From NCBI RefSeq assembly GCF_963678635.1, contig NC_087068.1, positions 58,389,896 to 58,453,895 on the forward strand: 64,000 nt of DNA, in the 5' to 3' direction. Positions within the stretch are counted from its first letter, which is position 1, and every line of letters begins with the position of its first letter. The notes under the pieces are model-generated. The model saw only the letters and a list, made by a program, of their open reading frames with translations. It made no database searches and was not told the origin of the DNA. Positions 52,752 to 63,225 of this stretch are shown here, piece by piece. The position numbers and the translations under genes were made by a program. The stretch comes from Symsagittifera roscoffensis. Lineage: Eukaryota > Xenacoelomorpha > Acoela > Convolutidae.

Positions 52752-55364
52752 GAGGTAGACGTCGGCAAAGAATGGGTCTCAAGTGAACATCAGGCTATTG
52801 GGAAACAAGTGACCAGCGATCCTCTTGAGAAGAATAAAACCAGAAATACCTCCCGACCGTGGTGGATAGCCCTTGGGACATTGAAGGAAATGGAAGACTG
52901 CTTGAAGAAACTGAACAGTGGAGTAGCCCGCAAACGACACAGTTGGGCCACCCAGCAGAAGGCTGAGGTTAACAAGATAGAATTGGCGAACCAGCTGAAG
53001 AGATCCTGGCAAAACTTATTGAAGGATCATTTTGAAGAGGCTATGAGGACACCCTCATCGGCACCGCCGCTGATGGCGAATCCCTTTATCAGGACTGCAG
53101 GACAACTGATGTTCGCGTGGAGCCTGTTGGGGATAGAGCTGGAGACACTGACTTCGTACGATAAGTTGAAGCTGGGAGGCAAAAATCTAGAGATATATCG
53201 AATGCTGATGCAGCACGTCGCCAGGGACAACTCAGGCTTGAGTCTGGCAAGAAGGAAAGATGCAACCTGTTTCTTGAGATGGACGATGTCGATGATGACT
53301 GACAGTACCATCCTAGCATGTCATCAGAGAGCAGTTGGAAGCAAGACGCTGGAAAGGAGAGTCTCCACAGTCATCTTGAATGTGTACCAGAGTACTGGAA
53401 TAGAGATGGAGGATGGTTCTAGGCAATCTCTGGAGAGCCATAGGAAGTTAGATGAGATACGAAGGTTCTACAACAAGAAGTTCGAGGAGAAACACGACGT
53501 TCACCGCAATCTGGCTTCGTCAGGGGAGTACTTAAAACTCAACAAAAAGGGAGAGTACCAGTATGTTTCTGGAGTGATGGGAATGGCGTACAACCCCTTC
53601 TTGGACTTGGAAGCCGGAGGTGCCCACAGAAACTATGAGGTGGCGGAGCTACTGAAGTTCTGGACAGAGAAGATAATGGAGATAGACACTGTGGAGAGAG
53701 AGAGACCTAGCCTGGGTCTGATTCTCGAGAGAACGCCGGAAGTGATAAGTGTGCCACGCTCAAGTAAAAGAGTGGAACTAAAAATGGGTAACGGGAATGG
53801 CGTGTTGACCACGAATCTGGGAGTGGTATGGAAATTACTCAGACCCTCCTGGTGTCCACATCCCCATGCGAGCCTGATTGAGGGGGTCACTGAGCGAGTG
53901 AGATTGGCACCGACAGAGGATGAGGATTTGGCGACCTTGAGTATAGTACATAGAGTGATCCTGCCTCAGATGAAAGAGTCGAGTGAGGTGACGAGTGGAA
54001 CAGGGTCGGTGAAGAGGATGGAGCCGGGCAGTTGTCTTGATTCGACATGTGGCAGCGCTGAGCATACTTGTGATGGACGATCATGCGTCAGGATACAGTC
54101 TTTCCAGAAAGAGGACCTCATCACCTGGTTTGAGGATATCACCGAAAGGGAGAAGAGCGAGATACAGATAGTGGCTGAATGTTACGCGAGTAGCATCGTG
54201 AACCTAGCGACAGCCTTGGGATTCTTCTCAAGAATGTGTAGTCTCCAGTCACTGGAGAGGCTAGAGTCAGAACACCACCTGGTGACCGCGTTGAGCGTGG
54301 AATCATGGCCCGGAGTGTTACAAGTGAACCAGAAGCACATCAAGAGTTGGAAGATTGGACTCGAGGCGGAGATGGGATTTCCCATGAGCGAAGCCTATGG
54401 ATTGCCTCTAAATGCGAAATCCTTAGTGGGGTCAGTGTTGGCTAACCTATGTGGAAGCCACTATCCACTACACATGGCGATGGTGGAGGTGTCCAGCCAG
54501 AGGGTATTGATAGACAAAGCCTTCTCAGTGCCCAGGTGCGTGAGACTAGCTCGGATGTCGCATCATTCACACAAGCTGTTGAGGAAGATCCGAGGAGCAG
54601 TACCGAAGGAACAAAGAGACGACTTGAGTGAAATCTGGGGTGAAGAACTCCTAGGCTTGGAGAGCGAAAACACAAGTGATCATGGAAGGCAAAACGTGGT
54701 GGGAAAACCCGCAGTAGGTGCTCCAAGCTCGGAAGAAGTCGACGTGATACACGAGAAAATGATGGAACTTGAGCCTCTCCTAGAAGCCTCGGGAGAACGC
54801 AATCTTAGAAGCATCGACCTCACGCATGGGGATTGTCCATGCCACTGTCTGGCGCAGACAGTGTGGTACCCAGACCGCGCCAATCTCTGTCTGATCTGGG
54901 ACATAGAAGAAATTAAGTCGTTGGGACTACCGGAGCATCGACAAAAGGTGACCATCTTGGTGGTGAGCACGATGCTGGCTCTACGATGGATGGAAGAAAA
55001 CATAGCGAAGTATAGAGAATCGAGAACGCCAACAGCTGAGTCGATTCATGCGATAGATTACAGCAGGAGACTTGAGTTGTTCGAGACCGCATGCAAAGTA
55101 TTCGCCATACCAGTGGAGATCAGACATATATGGAGCCGCTTGAGATTCTTTCCTTGGTTTCGTGTGACGTTAACATCCTGGTTATATCTGGTGACAAAGG
55201 ACCACATGAGGAAACATCAAAAGGAATATCGACAATTCCAAGCCGAGATAGGACCAGATGCCTTCAAGAGACCTCTGCTAACCCATCGAAATGCGATCAC
55301 GACGGGTGGAAAAGAGTGGGCAGAGTATCCAGAGACAATTCTAGAGCGAGAGAATCGATACTAG
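52752..55364 (+). CDS. Accessory ORF E2: orphan protein with Cys/His clusters
   Basis: About 870 codons in the frame of ORF E1 after one TGA; the first ATG is at about 52890. I do not recognise a family. Visible features, numbered from 52809: a basic helical N-terminus, a Cys cluster near 407-427 (SCLDSTC...HTCDGRSC) that could bind zinc, a CPCHC motif near 675, and many alpha-helical stretches. No signal peptide or convincing transmembrane helix is seen. Base composition and codon use match the rest of the element and not the AT-rich host introns. It has been kept open over more than 2.5 kb, so it was selected for recently. Confidence 0.65.
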   Translation, partial: EVDVGKEWVSSEHQAIGKQVTSDPLEKNKTRNTSRPWWIALGTLKEMEDCLKKLNSGVARKRHSWATQQKAEVNKIELANQLKRSWQNLLKDHFEEAMRTPSSAPPLMANPFIRTAGQLMFAWSLLGIELETLTSYDKLKLGGKNLEIYRMLMQHVARDNSGLSLARRKDATCFLRWTMSMMTDSTILACHQRAVGSKTLERRVSTVILNVYQSTGIEMEDGSRQSLESHRKLDEIRRFYNKKFEEKHDVHRNLASSGEYLKLNKKGEYQYVSGVMGMAYNPFLDLEAGGAHRNYEVAELLKFWTEKIMEIDTVERERPSLGLILERTPEVISVPRSSKRVELKMGNGNGVLTTNLGVVWKLLRPSWCPHPHASLIEGVTERVRLAPTEDEDLATLSIVHRVILPQMKESSEVTSGTGSVKRMEPGSCLDSTCGSAEHTCDGRSCVRIQSFQKEDLITWFEDITEREKSEIQIVAECYASSIVNLATALGFFSRMCSLQSLERLESEHHLVTALSVESWPGVLQVNQKHIKSWKIGLEAEMGFPMSEAYGLPLNAKSLVGSVLANLCGSHYPLHMAMVEVSSQRVLIDKAFSVPRCVRLARMSHHSHKLLRKIRGAVPKEQRDDLSEIWGEELLGLESENTSDHGRQNVVGKPAVGAPSSEEVDVIHEKMMELEPLLEASGERNLRSIDLTHGDCPCHCLAQTVWYPDRANLCLIWDIEEIKSLGLPEHRQKVTILVVSTMLALRWMEENIAKYRESRTPTAESIHAIDYSRRLELFETACKVFAIPVEIRHIWSRLRFFPWFRVTLTSWLYLVTKDHMRKHQKEYRQFQAEIGPDAFKRPLLTHRNAITTGGKEWAEYPETILERENRY

Positions 55365-55618
55365 AGGAGGACCTGGCGAAGAATATAAGCATGAGTCTTC
55401 ACAATTCCTTCTGTTTGAACCGGGAGTCGAAGGTAAAGAGCTTACCAAATCAATCGAAGAGGTTGCAAGAGCAGAGGGAGTGGATGCGATCCTATGAACA
55501 GCTGAAGGCCTGGGAGAAAATTGTGATCAGCTCCGATGACGAAGAGGCACTGTTGGAACAAATTACAGTGTCAAGAACACCGGTGTCGGGTACCTCGAGG
55601 GCGAAGGACACGAGGTGA
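55340..55618 (+). CDS. Accessory ORF F: C-terminal extension in the -1 frame
   Basis: The open frame from 55091 to 55618 becomes plausible after about 55340, where ORF E2 ends: Glu/Lys-rich helices and an acidic SSDDEEALLEQ segment. It may be the true C-terminus of E2 displaced by a frame change. No slippery heptamer was found at the switch. Confidence 0.4.
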   Translation, partial: SRARESILEEDLAKNISMSLHNSFCLNRESKVKSLPNQSKRLQEQREWMRSYEQLKAWEKIVISSDDEEALLEQITVSRTPVSGTSRAKDTR

Positions 55619-56077
55619 GCCGGTGGCTCGAAGGGAAAATTCTAGAGTCTTGAGTCTTGAGAGGGAGGGGGCTCGAGGGTGAACTCGGATGAAATCCGGG
55701 TTCACGAAAAAGAAATTTTAGACGAATAAGATATTGTTATTAATATGATAGATCTATTATATAAATCAAAATGATGCATGACAATTTCCTGACTGAATAG
55801 GACAAAAGAAATTTTAAAATTAGCGGGGATTTTAAAACCAGCTTAAAAAGCGGGGATTCATGGGTGCAGGTGTGTGCAGATTTTGATTGCTGTTTAGCGA
55901 TAGTGTGAAAATTTTATATGGTGGTGAATTTTGGAAGGTAGATAAACTTAAGTCCGATTCAAACTTCTGTAAATGACCACTGGCACTGTATCTTGAGCAA
56001 CACTCGGTTCTCTGGGACTCACTGGCAGATGACAACACGCGATGAGGACATCGATCTCGAGTCCGGGGAGTATGTGC
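55619..56077 (+). other. 3' untranslated region of the giant element
   Basis: Non-coding. A purine stretch CCGGGGAG ends just before the LTR (56063-56070) and is the best polypurine-tract candidate, although pyrimidines interrupt it. Confidence 0.5.
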
Positions 56078-56947
56078 CAGTCGGTCATGTCTGGAGGTTT
56101 GACCTTGAGAAACACGTAATTTTGGAGTGAAGTTTTAATTTTAAAAATTTCGAATGGAGCCTGTCATGCTCAGTTTTCTCGAACCAACTGAAAACAAAAA
56201 AAAGAAAAATCAGAACGACCGAATTAACAATTGCGGGAAACTACTCAAGAAAAAGGCAGGAAATTGCTATTCGCAATTTCTCGATACGAAATAAGGAGAG
56301 AGTAGAGCTGTCTTATCCCGAAAACAGGAGAATAGAACACAGACTTGAGAAAGGACGATTATTCGAACGGAACAGAGTGAACATTCAATGGAAGAGAGGA
56401 CAACTCAAGTGTCCCGATGGTTCATGCAGAAACTTTGATTCTTGAGAAAAAACTTACTTCTGTTGTTAAAACTAATTAGCATCAAACTTATTTAGTTATA
56501 TTATTTAATCCTCGAGCTAGTTATCTTTTAATTACTCCTCATACTCAAGCGCATCGACATGTGAGTTCTCATTTTAAATTTCTCGAGTGTATTTTATGAT
56601 AGTTATGTTGAGATAAGGCGAGTTTTAGGTTGATCCATCTGAAATGGATCAAAGTTCCACTGTCCAATAAAAATTAACTAAGCGGATTGTTCCGACCCGG
56701 TTTTTAACGGCGTTCATGTATTTTGGGTATAGTATGGGGACGTTCCTAATTCTAGAGTGGGGGGATATTTTAGTAGTAGCCTTTAAGCTGTAACGGGTCG
56801 TAGTCTCATGTCACAAACGAACCGAATTGGCTCCGACTGATTTGAGGTAGAAAAACACAAGAGATAGTGTCCCTGACTCTTGAGCCAATGGTTATAGGGC
56901 CTATTTTTCTTAAGCCTCATGTGTGACTGCAGTAGACGAATGTTACA
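56078..56947 (+). repeat. 3' LTR
   Basis: 870 bases, ending TGTTACA, with AATAAA at 56666-56671. About ten substitutions and one 11-base deletion relative to the 5' LTR, roughly 1.1% divergence by eye. Confidence 0.92.
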
Positions 56948-56959
56948 ATCGGGTCGACA
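56948..56959 (+). repeat. Target-site duplication, right copy
   Basis: ATCGGGTCGACA, identical to the 12 bases ending at 29072. Confidence 0.75.
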
Positions 56960-57770
56960 AAAAACGTTACTGCCTCCGGCTTCGGTCAAAACACTCAAAT
57001 TAACTTAATTACATGCAGAAATAGTGAGTTCATGGCTGGGTCTCAGTATCCCCAGACCACGAGGTCACTCCTAAAAACAGGGTTACTACTATTTATTATA
57101 TTACTATTGTTTTTGCTCAGTAGATAAAAATCATCATCTCCATCGAAGATGGATCAACCCTTTCCCCCAACTCCTAGCTTCTCATCCTTATCAAAATGAA
57201 TCCAGTTGTTAATTAAATTCAAATCAGGACATGACAAGAAGCTATAAGTCTATATAAAAGGATAAAAGTCTCAGTTCCGAAACCCTTCCGGATTCTTGAA
57301 TCCACTGAATCAAGCTCGTTAATCTTGATTTCTTCTTAATCCGGAAGGCTGTCCTCCACCGTTCACCGTTGTCCGCAACGGCCTTGCAACTATTGTAGCG
57401 ACACAATAAATGCAACTCGGAACCTTCTCTGCTATTCCTGCAATCTGCTGTTGTTTTTTGATCACGATTCTCGAAGTTATTGTCCGCGCAACTAATTTTG
57501 TTGTGTTTTTCTTCGACCTTTTTGCCAAAATGGCCGTTTCTGACGTTTCTCAGAAATGTTACGTAATCACTTCGAAAATTTAAAAATTAGCAATTCCCGA
57601 ATCCCTTAACCTTCACGTTTTGTCCCATCGTTCAAATAACGTCGTTAATCCTTCAAAATCACTAATTCGGAAGGCTCGCTGCTAAAATTTCGAATCCCGC
57701 AGAGATTGCATTTTTCACATTCTGGTCGAATGTCACACTTTTGCCTGCTGTTTGGCTCAGATAATTTTTA
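56960..57770. other. Host sequence between giant element and Penelope-like element
   Basis: No gene recognised. A short minus-strand ORF at 57319-57528 is basic and domainless. AATCCGGAAGG-type words repeat near 57290, 57340 and 57665. Confidence 0.4.
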
Positions 57771-58156
57771 AAAAGAAAACTAACTTGGAAAATTGTGTTA
57801 GACTATTTAGAGAATGCGTTACAATTGTAAATTCAAACAAACGTTTTCGCACATTTTGTGCATCTTCAGGTTTTAAAAATTCTAAACTATCTGTACTAAA
57901 TGATCAAAGATCATAAAAAGTGTCACACACATCATTACTTCAAAAAAATTTTAAAAATTCAACCAATCAAAATTTTACAAATATCAGTGAAATTATGTAA
58001 CAACTATTATGTAACTATTTAAAACGTTTTGTCGCGAATTTCTGAGAGTTTTCTTCATTTTTATTTTCAAATTTTCGTTTTGTGGCTAATTTTTATGCTA
58101 ACATGTAAGTTGTTTCAAAATTTTGTTGTTTCAGCCAGAATTTTTTGATTCTGGAA

Positions 58157-58434
58157 CTATAGCCTTAGTGTCAGCTCTCCACTTCTAAACTCGTCGCGTG
58201 TGTTAATTGCCGGTCTCTCTTTCCTAATTGCAGCGCCTCTAATGTAAGTAACTTGATGCTGCTGGACGCCTGGTCGATTATTTTCCAATTAAACTCAGAC
58301 TTACCACGCTCACTACCACACTGCCTTATATGCTGTCCAACTGGGGTATCCTCTTTTCGGTGTTCCTCAATCCTTGTGGTGAGATGTCTGACCGTCTGGC
58401 CAACATAGATGGATTTGCACCCACAACATTCAAG
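58157..58434 (-). pseudogene. PLE1 GIY-YIG endonuclease domain (disrupted)
   Basis: Directly downstream of the TAG the same frame reads ...CKSIYVGQTVRHLTTRIEEH, the YVG and Arg/Glu parts of the GIY-YIG nuclease. A one-base frameshift near 58235 moves the end (RKERPAINTRDEFRSGELTL) to another frame that ends at TAG 58157-58159. Confidence 0.85.
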
Positions 58435-58437
58435 TCT

Positions 58438-60000
58438 CTACACCACTTTTGATTTCAGTTCACTGGAAAAGGAGGATTTTAGAGAGGGCATACAAGTTTT
58501 CAATTTCCTCGTCGTGAATATTATCAGCGCATTGGTGATATCGCGCACTTTTTTTGCTAGTGCCTGACTGTGATTCCCCCTAAATTGGACCATCAAGATG
58601 GGAGGTGAATCACTGCTATAACCACAGGGCTTCTTTTTCTCAGCCATTTTCTTTTTTTTGCCCTCGCTGATGATCTTTTCAAGGGCATGGGATGCAACCC
58701 GCGACGACCAACTTTCCGGATATTGGTTATCCAACCACTGCTCACGGTTGATTTTCATGGCTTTATCATAATCTTCCCATGTTGACGTACTGCGGAAAAC
58801 CCGGTGAACAAATCCTTCAATCACACTTCTTACGTACTGAAGGGAGGCGCAGCTTCTAAAATTGAGGATGGTACCTGTATCTGTTGGTTTTTGATACCAC
58901 CCACAGCTAATTTTCCTGCTTTTGTCAATACTAATTTGTAAATCCAAAAATGCCAAAGTTCCGTTTGTGTTTGGTGTCTCTATTGTGAACTGTAAATTTG
59001 GATGTAGTAAGTTTGCAGCCCGTAGCACTTTTTCAGGATCACCCTTCACTGTTCTCACTATATCATCAACGTAACGGAGAAACAATTTAGATTGTTGCCC
59101 TGACCTATTTTTCTCCCTTATTGCGATGCATTTTCTGCAGTACCAGACGGTTTCACTTATATTTCGATACTCATCATCTGATATATCACCGCATTTTACG
59201 TGATACCAGTTCAAACAGCATTCACATTCTAAACTTTTTGACCTGTACGTGACTTTCCTATTGCACTCGGGACATATTCCGTGAAGATCTTTCTCGGGCG
59301 AAAACATTTCGGGAAAATCCCTTGATAGTGCAGTTTCGTACTGCTTTAGCCAAAGATTTGCTAAAATAACGGCAAGAGATGCCCCCATTGCCAAACCAAC
59401 TTTCTGACCGTACCATGTTTCATTGCACTTGAAATGGACTTGACTAACTGCCATGTTCAACATTCTCTTCATATTTTTCCTAGCAATTGATGGTGGTTCA
59501 TCTTGCTCATACAATTTTCTCAGAGCTATGTCTATCGCCTCATTCAGTGGAACGTTTGTGTACAAACTCTTCACATCTAGAGATATCAAGTTTTCATTGG
59601 GCTCAAGATTAGTGCTCTCTAAGTTTTCTCTCGCATCTAGTGAGTTGGTTTCGATGTTTGCGCCCTGAATTTTCTCGAAAAATTTAGCAAGAACCTTGTT
59701 CAAGTTGTAATAAGAGCTACCAGGCAAGGAGAGGACCGGTCTTAATGGGGTATTCACTTTATGCACTTTCGCCAACCCATAAAGCCTGGCGGGAAGCCCC
59801 CCAGTAGACCTCATCCTTGTGTAGAGACTCTCACTTATTTCATCTTTTTTCCTCATAGCCAACAACTCCTTATTGATGTCTTTTTCTATCTTCAAATCAA
59901 TCGCATCACTTGTTCCTTTACTTTTGCTGAACTGATTTGAATCTAATGTATCCGACAACTTGTTCTCGTAGGTGTCCTTTCTCATTACACAAAAACCCAC
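58438..60000 (-). pseudogene. PLE1 reverse transcriptase with PHD finger insertion
   Basis: 520 codons. RT motifs: ARLYGLAKVHK near 71, ISLDVKSLYTNVP (Asp 142, motif A), GLAMGASLAVILANLW (202-217, motif B), FLRYVDDIVRTV (YVDD 310-313, motif C), HPNLQFTIE and FLDLQIS after it. Between motifs B and C lies a C4HC3 PHD-type finger: C243-C246, C259-C262, H267-C270, C288-C291, with Trp 286 two residues before C288. The frame stops at TAG 58435-58437 (at or next to 58438) within the first conserved block of the GIY-YIG domain, where PLE2 has a Tyr. Penelope RTs prime at a nick made by the GIY-YIG nuclease. Confidence 0.88.
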
Positions 60001-60038
60001 GCCTTTGTCATACGGTACCGCAACTAATCCATTACTCT

Positions 60039-60758
60039 TCAGTTACTTTCAACGCCTTTGTCAGATGGTGTTTGTTTCACCCTCTCAGCATAGGCTTTTG
60101 CCACAGCTTCGATCTCACAAAGGGCCTCCCCGGGGACTTTACGATTTTTGAAATCCGATAGAAAGATGTCAATGTCGGCGAGAAAGTGTGCCTCATTAAA
60201 TTTATCCCTGACGGGATGCTTTGGCCCTAATGCCAACCCTTGTTGTACCCAATTTGGTAATTCAACATCATCAAGAGCTCTTACCGAACCCTCACCTTGC
60301 TTCCAAAGAGGTCGGTCTTGTCTTTCTGATAGTTTCATTAGCTTCTTCTGATGGGTCTCTTTGACTGTTGCTGTTTGTCTTTGTCCCCTAAGACTTAAAT
60401 ATTTAATTACCGAAGGCCAAAACTTCTCATCTACACCCCTTTGTACTGCGCCTCTCGTCCTTTCTAGTTTGACTTCAACGTTTTTCTCATCTGCCCTTGC
60501 CTTGTTTATCTCCGTTCTTAGAAGTTTTGTCTGAAAACTGTGTACCGCTTGGTTCGAAAACACCCCATTTTCCGGTACCCTGAACCTCAAAAAATCAGGT
60601 ATAATGTCGTTTTCTAGACAAACTCTCAAAAATTTAACACGTTGGTGACAGTTAATAAATTTAACATATATGGACGCATAATCACGGACTAATTTCCAAA
60701 TGAGTTTGTTTTTCAAAGTCCAATTCAAGAATGGAGGTGGGAGTACAACTGTGCTCAT
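60039..60758 (-). pseudogene. PLE1 N-terminal ORF
   Basis: About 240 codons from the ATG at 60758 (a GTG lies 15 bases upstream). A Lys/Arg-rich helical region precedes the RT, and AVAKAYAERVKQTPSDK near the end matches PLE2. The frame is lost at about 60040: the continuation LVAVPYDKGVGFCVMRK lies in another frame. This is the N-terminal part of the Penelope polyprotein. Confidence 0.8.
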
Positions 60759-60930
60759 TGGTTTGCAGGCCACGAGGAATAAACGTCACGTGACACAAGG
60801 CAACTCAAATAACACAAGTTTAACTCACCCTCTCCGTTGAAGCCTCCTCGTCAGTCCGAACAACAGTTGCTTCGCCAATGTTCACCAGTCTTTTTTCTCC
60901 GCCCTCCTTCTCGATTGAGATTTCTCTTTC

Positions 60931-62903
60931 GTGTTTGAACGAAGTTTGAACGCGGCAAAGGTATATGCAAAAAACGTAAGGCAAACCCCAAGAGACAAAG
61001 CCGTTGAAAAAACGAGGAAATATCTCAAAGGTAATGAGTTGCTGGCTGTGCCTTTTCATAAGGGGGTTGGTTTTTGCATAATGAGGAAACAAACATATGA
61101 ATCAAAGCTGGAATCCTTGTTGCAATCTGCTCAGTTTGTGAAAAAAGATGCAACCACTGATGAGGTGATACTGAAAATGGAGAAGGAACTTAACAAAGAA
61201 TTACTAGCCATGAACAAAAGAGACGAGATAAGTGATCAGCTATATTCTGAGATGAGGTCAACAGGGGGCGACCTGCCCGTTTGTACGGTTTAGCTAAGGT
61301 ACACAAGAATGAGACACCCCTACGACAAGTACTATCACTTCCAGGCAGCTCGTATGAGAATCTTAACAAAATGCTTGCAAAGTTTTTTGCAAATATAGAA
61401 ACCAATACTAAAGAGGCTAGAGAAACAATTGAAAACATTGATCTAAATCCGGATGAAACCATAATATCTCTTGATGTGAAAAGTTTGCACACCAACGTTC
61501 CCCTGAAGGAGGCAATTGAAATTGCTTTACAGAAGCTGTACAGCCAGGAGTCTCCTCCTGAAATTAAAAGAGCAACCATGAAAAGGCTTTTGAATATGGC
61601 GGTCAGCAAAGTATATTTCAAGTGTAATAATTCATGGTATAAATAAGTTGATGGTTTAGCAATGGGCGCGTCCCTCGCTGTAATTCTGGCAAACTTATGG
61701 CTGAAAGAGTACGAGTTTGCTCTAAGACAAGTAATACCGGTGGGATCGGAGGTACAGTAAATTAATGACAAAAACGGCTTGTGCCCATGTTGCAGCAGGA
61801 AAGTCATATATAAATCAAAGGGGGTTGAATGCCAGAGTTGCCAAAACTGGTATCATCTAAAATGCGGAAAATTATCCGATGACGTATACGCATCAATAAC
61901 CGAGATAGTCTGGTACTGTGAAAGCTGCTGCCGAGCTAAGAACAAGGAGAAGGATACTCCCCAGGTGAAATTGTTCCTCAGGTATGTGGATGACATTGTT
62001 AGAACAGTCAGAGGGGAGCCGAGTTGTCTTCTCGATGCCGCCAATTCTCTTCATCCAAATTTGCAGTTCACTCTAGAGAAAACTAATTCGGAGGGGAGTT
62101 TGCCGTTCCTCGATTTGAACATGAATTTATTGCAGGATAGGCGTGTAACTTGCTGTTGGTAACAAAAACCAACAGATACAGGGACTATACTGAATTATAG
62201 AAGCTGCGCCGCAACTCAGTATAAGCGTAGTGTTATCCAAGGCACTGTACATCTAGTTTTTAGGAGTACATCTAGCTGGGAGCAATTTGATAAGGCTATG
62301 GAAACTAATAGGGCGCAATGTCTGACAAATCAGTACCCTGAAAATTGGTCCGCAAAGGTGGCTTCAGACGCCTTGGGCAAGATCATCGAGGGTAAGGGCA
62401 AGCCCCTGGATAGTGAGAGGTGTTTGTCAGTTCAATCACCAAAGGATGGGAAGCCCCCAATGCTGATGGTGCAATATAGAGGTAACCAGAGCCAATATTT
62501 TGCTAACAGGTTACGAAAATTAACTAACATTCAAGTGGTTTTCACCACAAGAAAACTAGAATCACGTTTATGATCACTGAAGTCAGCATTTTCTAATGAC
62601 CTCAAGTCAAGATTGGTTTATAAACTGTCAAGTAGTGGATGCACTTCCAACTATGTCGGACAAACTGTTCGACATTTGACCACTAGAATTGAGGAACATA
62701 AGAAAGCTGACTCACCGGTAGGACTCCACCTTCAGCAATGCCAACTTGAAGGAAATAGCGCAGATCTTTGTTGGGAAATTATAGATAAGTCAAACAACCA
62801 AACAAAATTGCTAACACTGGAGGCAATACATACCAGGAAAAAGAAACCGGGCTTGAACACACGCGGTGAGTTTAGGAGTAGGGAGTTAACACTGAAAATT
62901 TAG
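60931..62903 (+). pseudogene. PLE2 RT-PHD-GIY-YIG polyprotein, degenerate
   Basis: Homologous order to PLE1: pre-RT, AKVHKNETPLR, SLDVKSLHTNVP, GLAMGASLAVILANLW, a complete C4HC3 PHD finger (about 61779-61930), FLRYVDDIVRTV, then the GIY-YIG domain with SNYVGQTVRHLTTRIEEH (62613-62903). Breaks: a frameshift near 61270-61285, TAA 61644, TAA 61758, TAA 62160 and TGA 62571. All eight PHD ligands are kept despite decay elsewhere. Confidence 0.88.
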
Positions 62904-63225
62904 TCCCAAAATATTTTTGGTTTTTATTTAAAACGTACATGTCTAAATCAAAATTATGACTCAAAAACTTCTAGACAAATTAATTTTAAAATGTTTAATT
63001 AATTTTAGAGGTTAAAAGTATTTTAATCTTAAAACTAATTTAGTAAATTAGAGGTCAACTGTGATTGGCTAATTTTTTATCATGATGGTTTAGAACCAAA
63101 TTGTATGTGATTTATTGTAAATAACATTTGTAAATTGATGTTTTATCGTCATTTAAATCAGTTTATTGTAAAAAACCTGACAAGGCATATAATTGCGAAA
63201 ACGTTCGAAATTTACTTTATAGCAA
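60931..63225 (+). mobile_element. Penelope-like element 2 (PLE2), 5'-truncated
   Basis: Plus-strand relative of PLE1 at roughly 60% protein identity. It begins in the region equivalent to AVAKAYAERVKQ of PLE1 and ends with a terminal block near 63165-63225 (ACCTGACAAGGC...GCGAAAACGTTCG). Coding is broken as described for the pseudogene. Confidence 0.83.

Larger units (their letters stand above)
29071..56947 (+). mobile_element. Giant Ty3/gypsy-type LTR retrotransposon with accessory coding region (27.9 kb)
   Basis: It is bounded by direct LTRs of 881 and 870 bases that differ at about ten positions plus one 11-base indel, and by matching 10-12 base flanks. In order: LTR; 1.5-kb leader with a 68-bp tandem repeat; 14-bp minisatellite; gag; protease; truncated RT; second minisatellite, gag and protease; RT-RNase H; integrase; macro-like ORF; coiled-coil ORF; SGNH hydrolase; 1153-codon ORF; orphan ORF; LTR. 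Protein order PR-RT-RH-IN and the sequence motifs place it in the Metaviridae (Ty3/gypsy) group. Even without the internal duplication it would be about 22.8 kb, several times a usual gypsy element. Giant gypsy elements (Burro) are known from planarians; whether this is related is untested. Confidence 0.93.
57775..60780 (-). mobile_element. Penelope-like element 1 (PLE1)
   Basis: Minus-strand element with an RT-PHD-GIY-YIG coding region and a 3' end (57775-57945) shared with the fragment at 28140-28310. The 3' block includes CCTGAAGATGCACA and GCGAAAACG, as in other Penelope-like elements. It faces PLE2 head to head at about 60.8-60.95 kb. Confidence 0.85.

Noticed and set aside
46738-55618. 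Accessory ORFs as an envelope gene
   Set aside because: No signal peptide, furin-type site, fusion peptide or C-terminal membrane anchor is visible; SGNH motifs point elsewhere.
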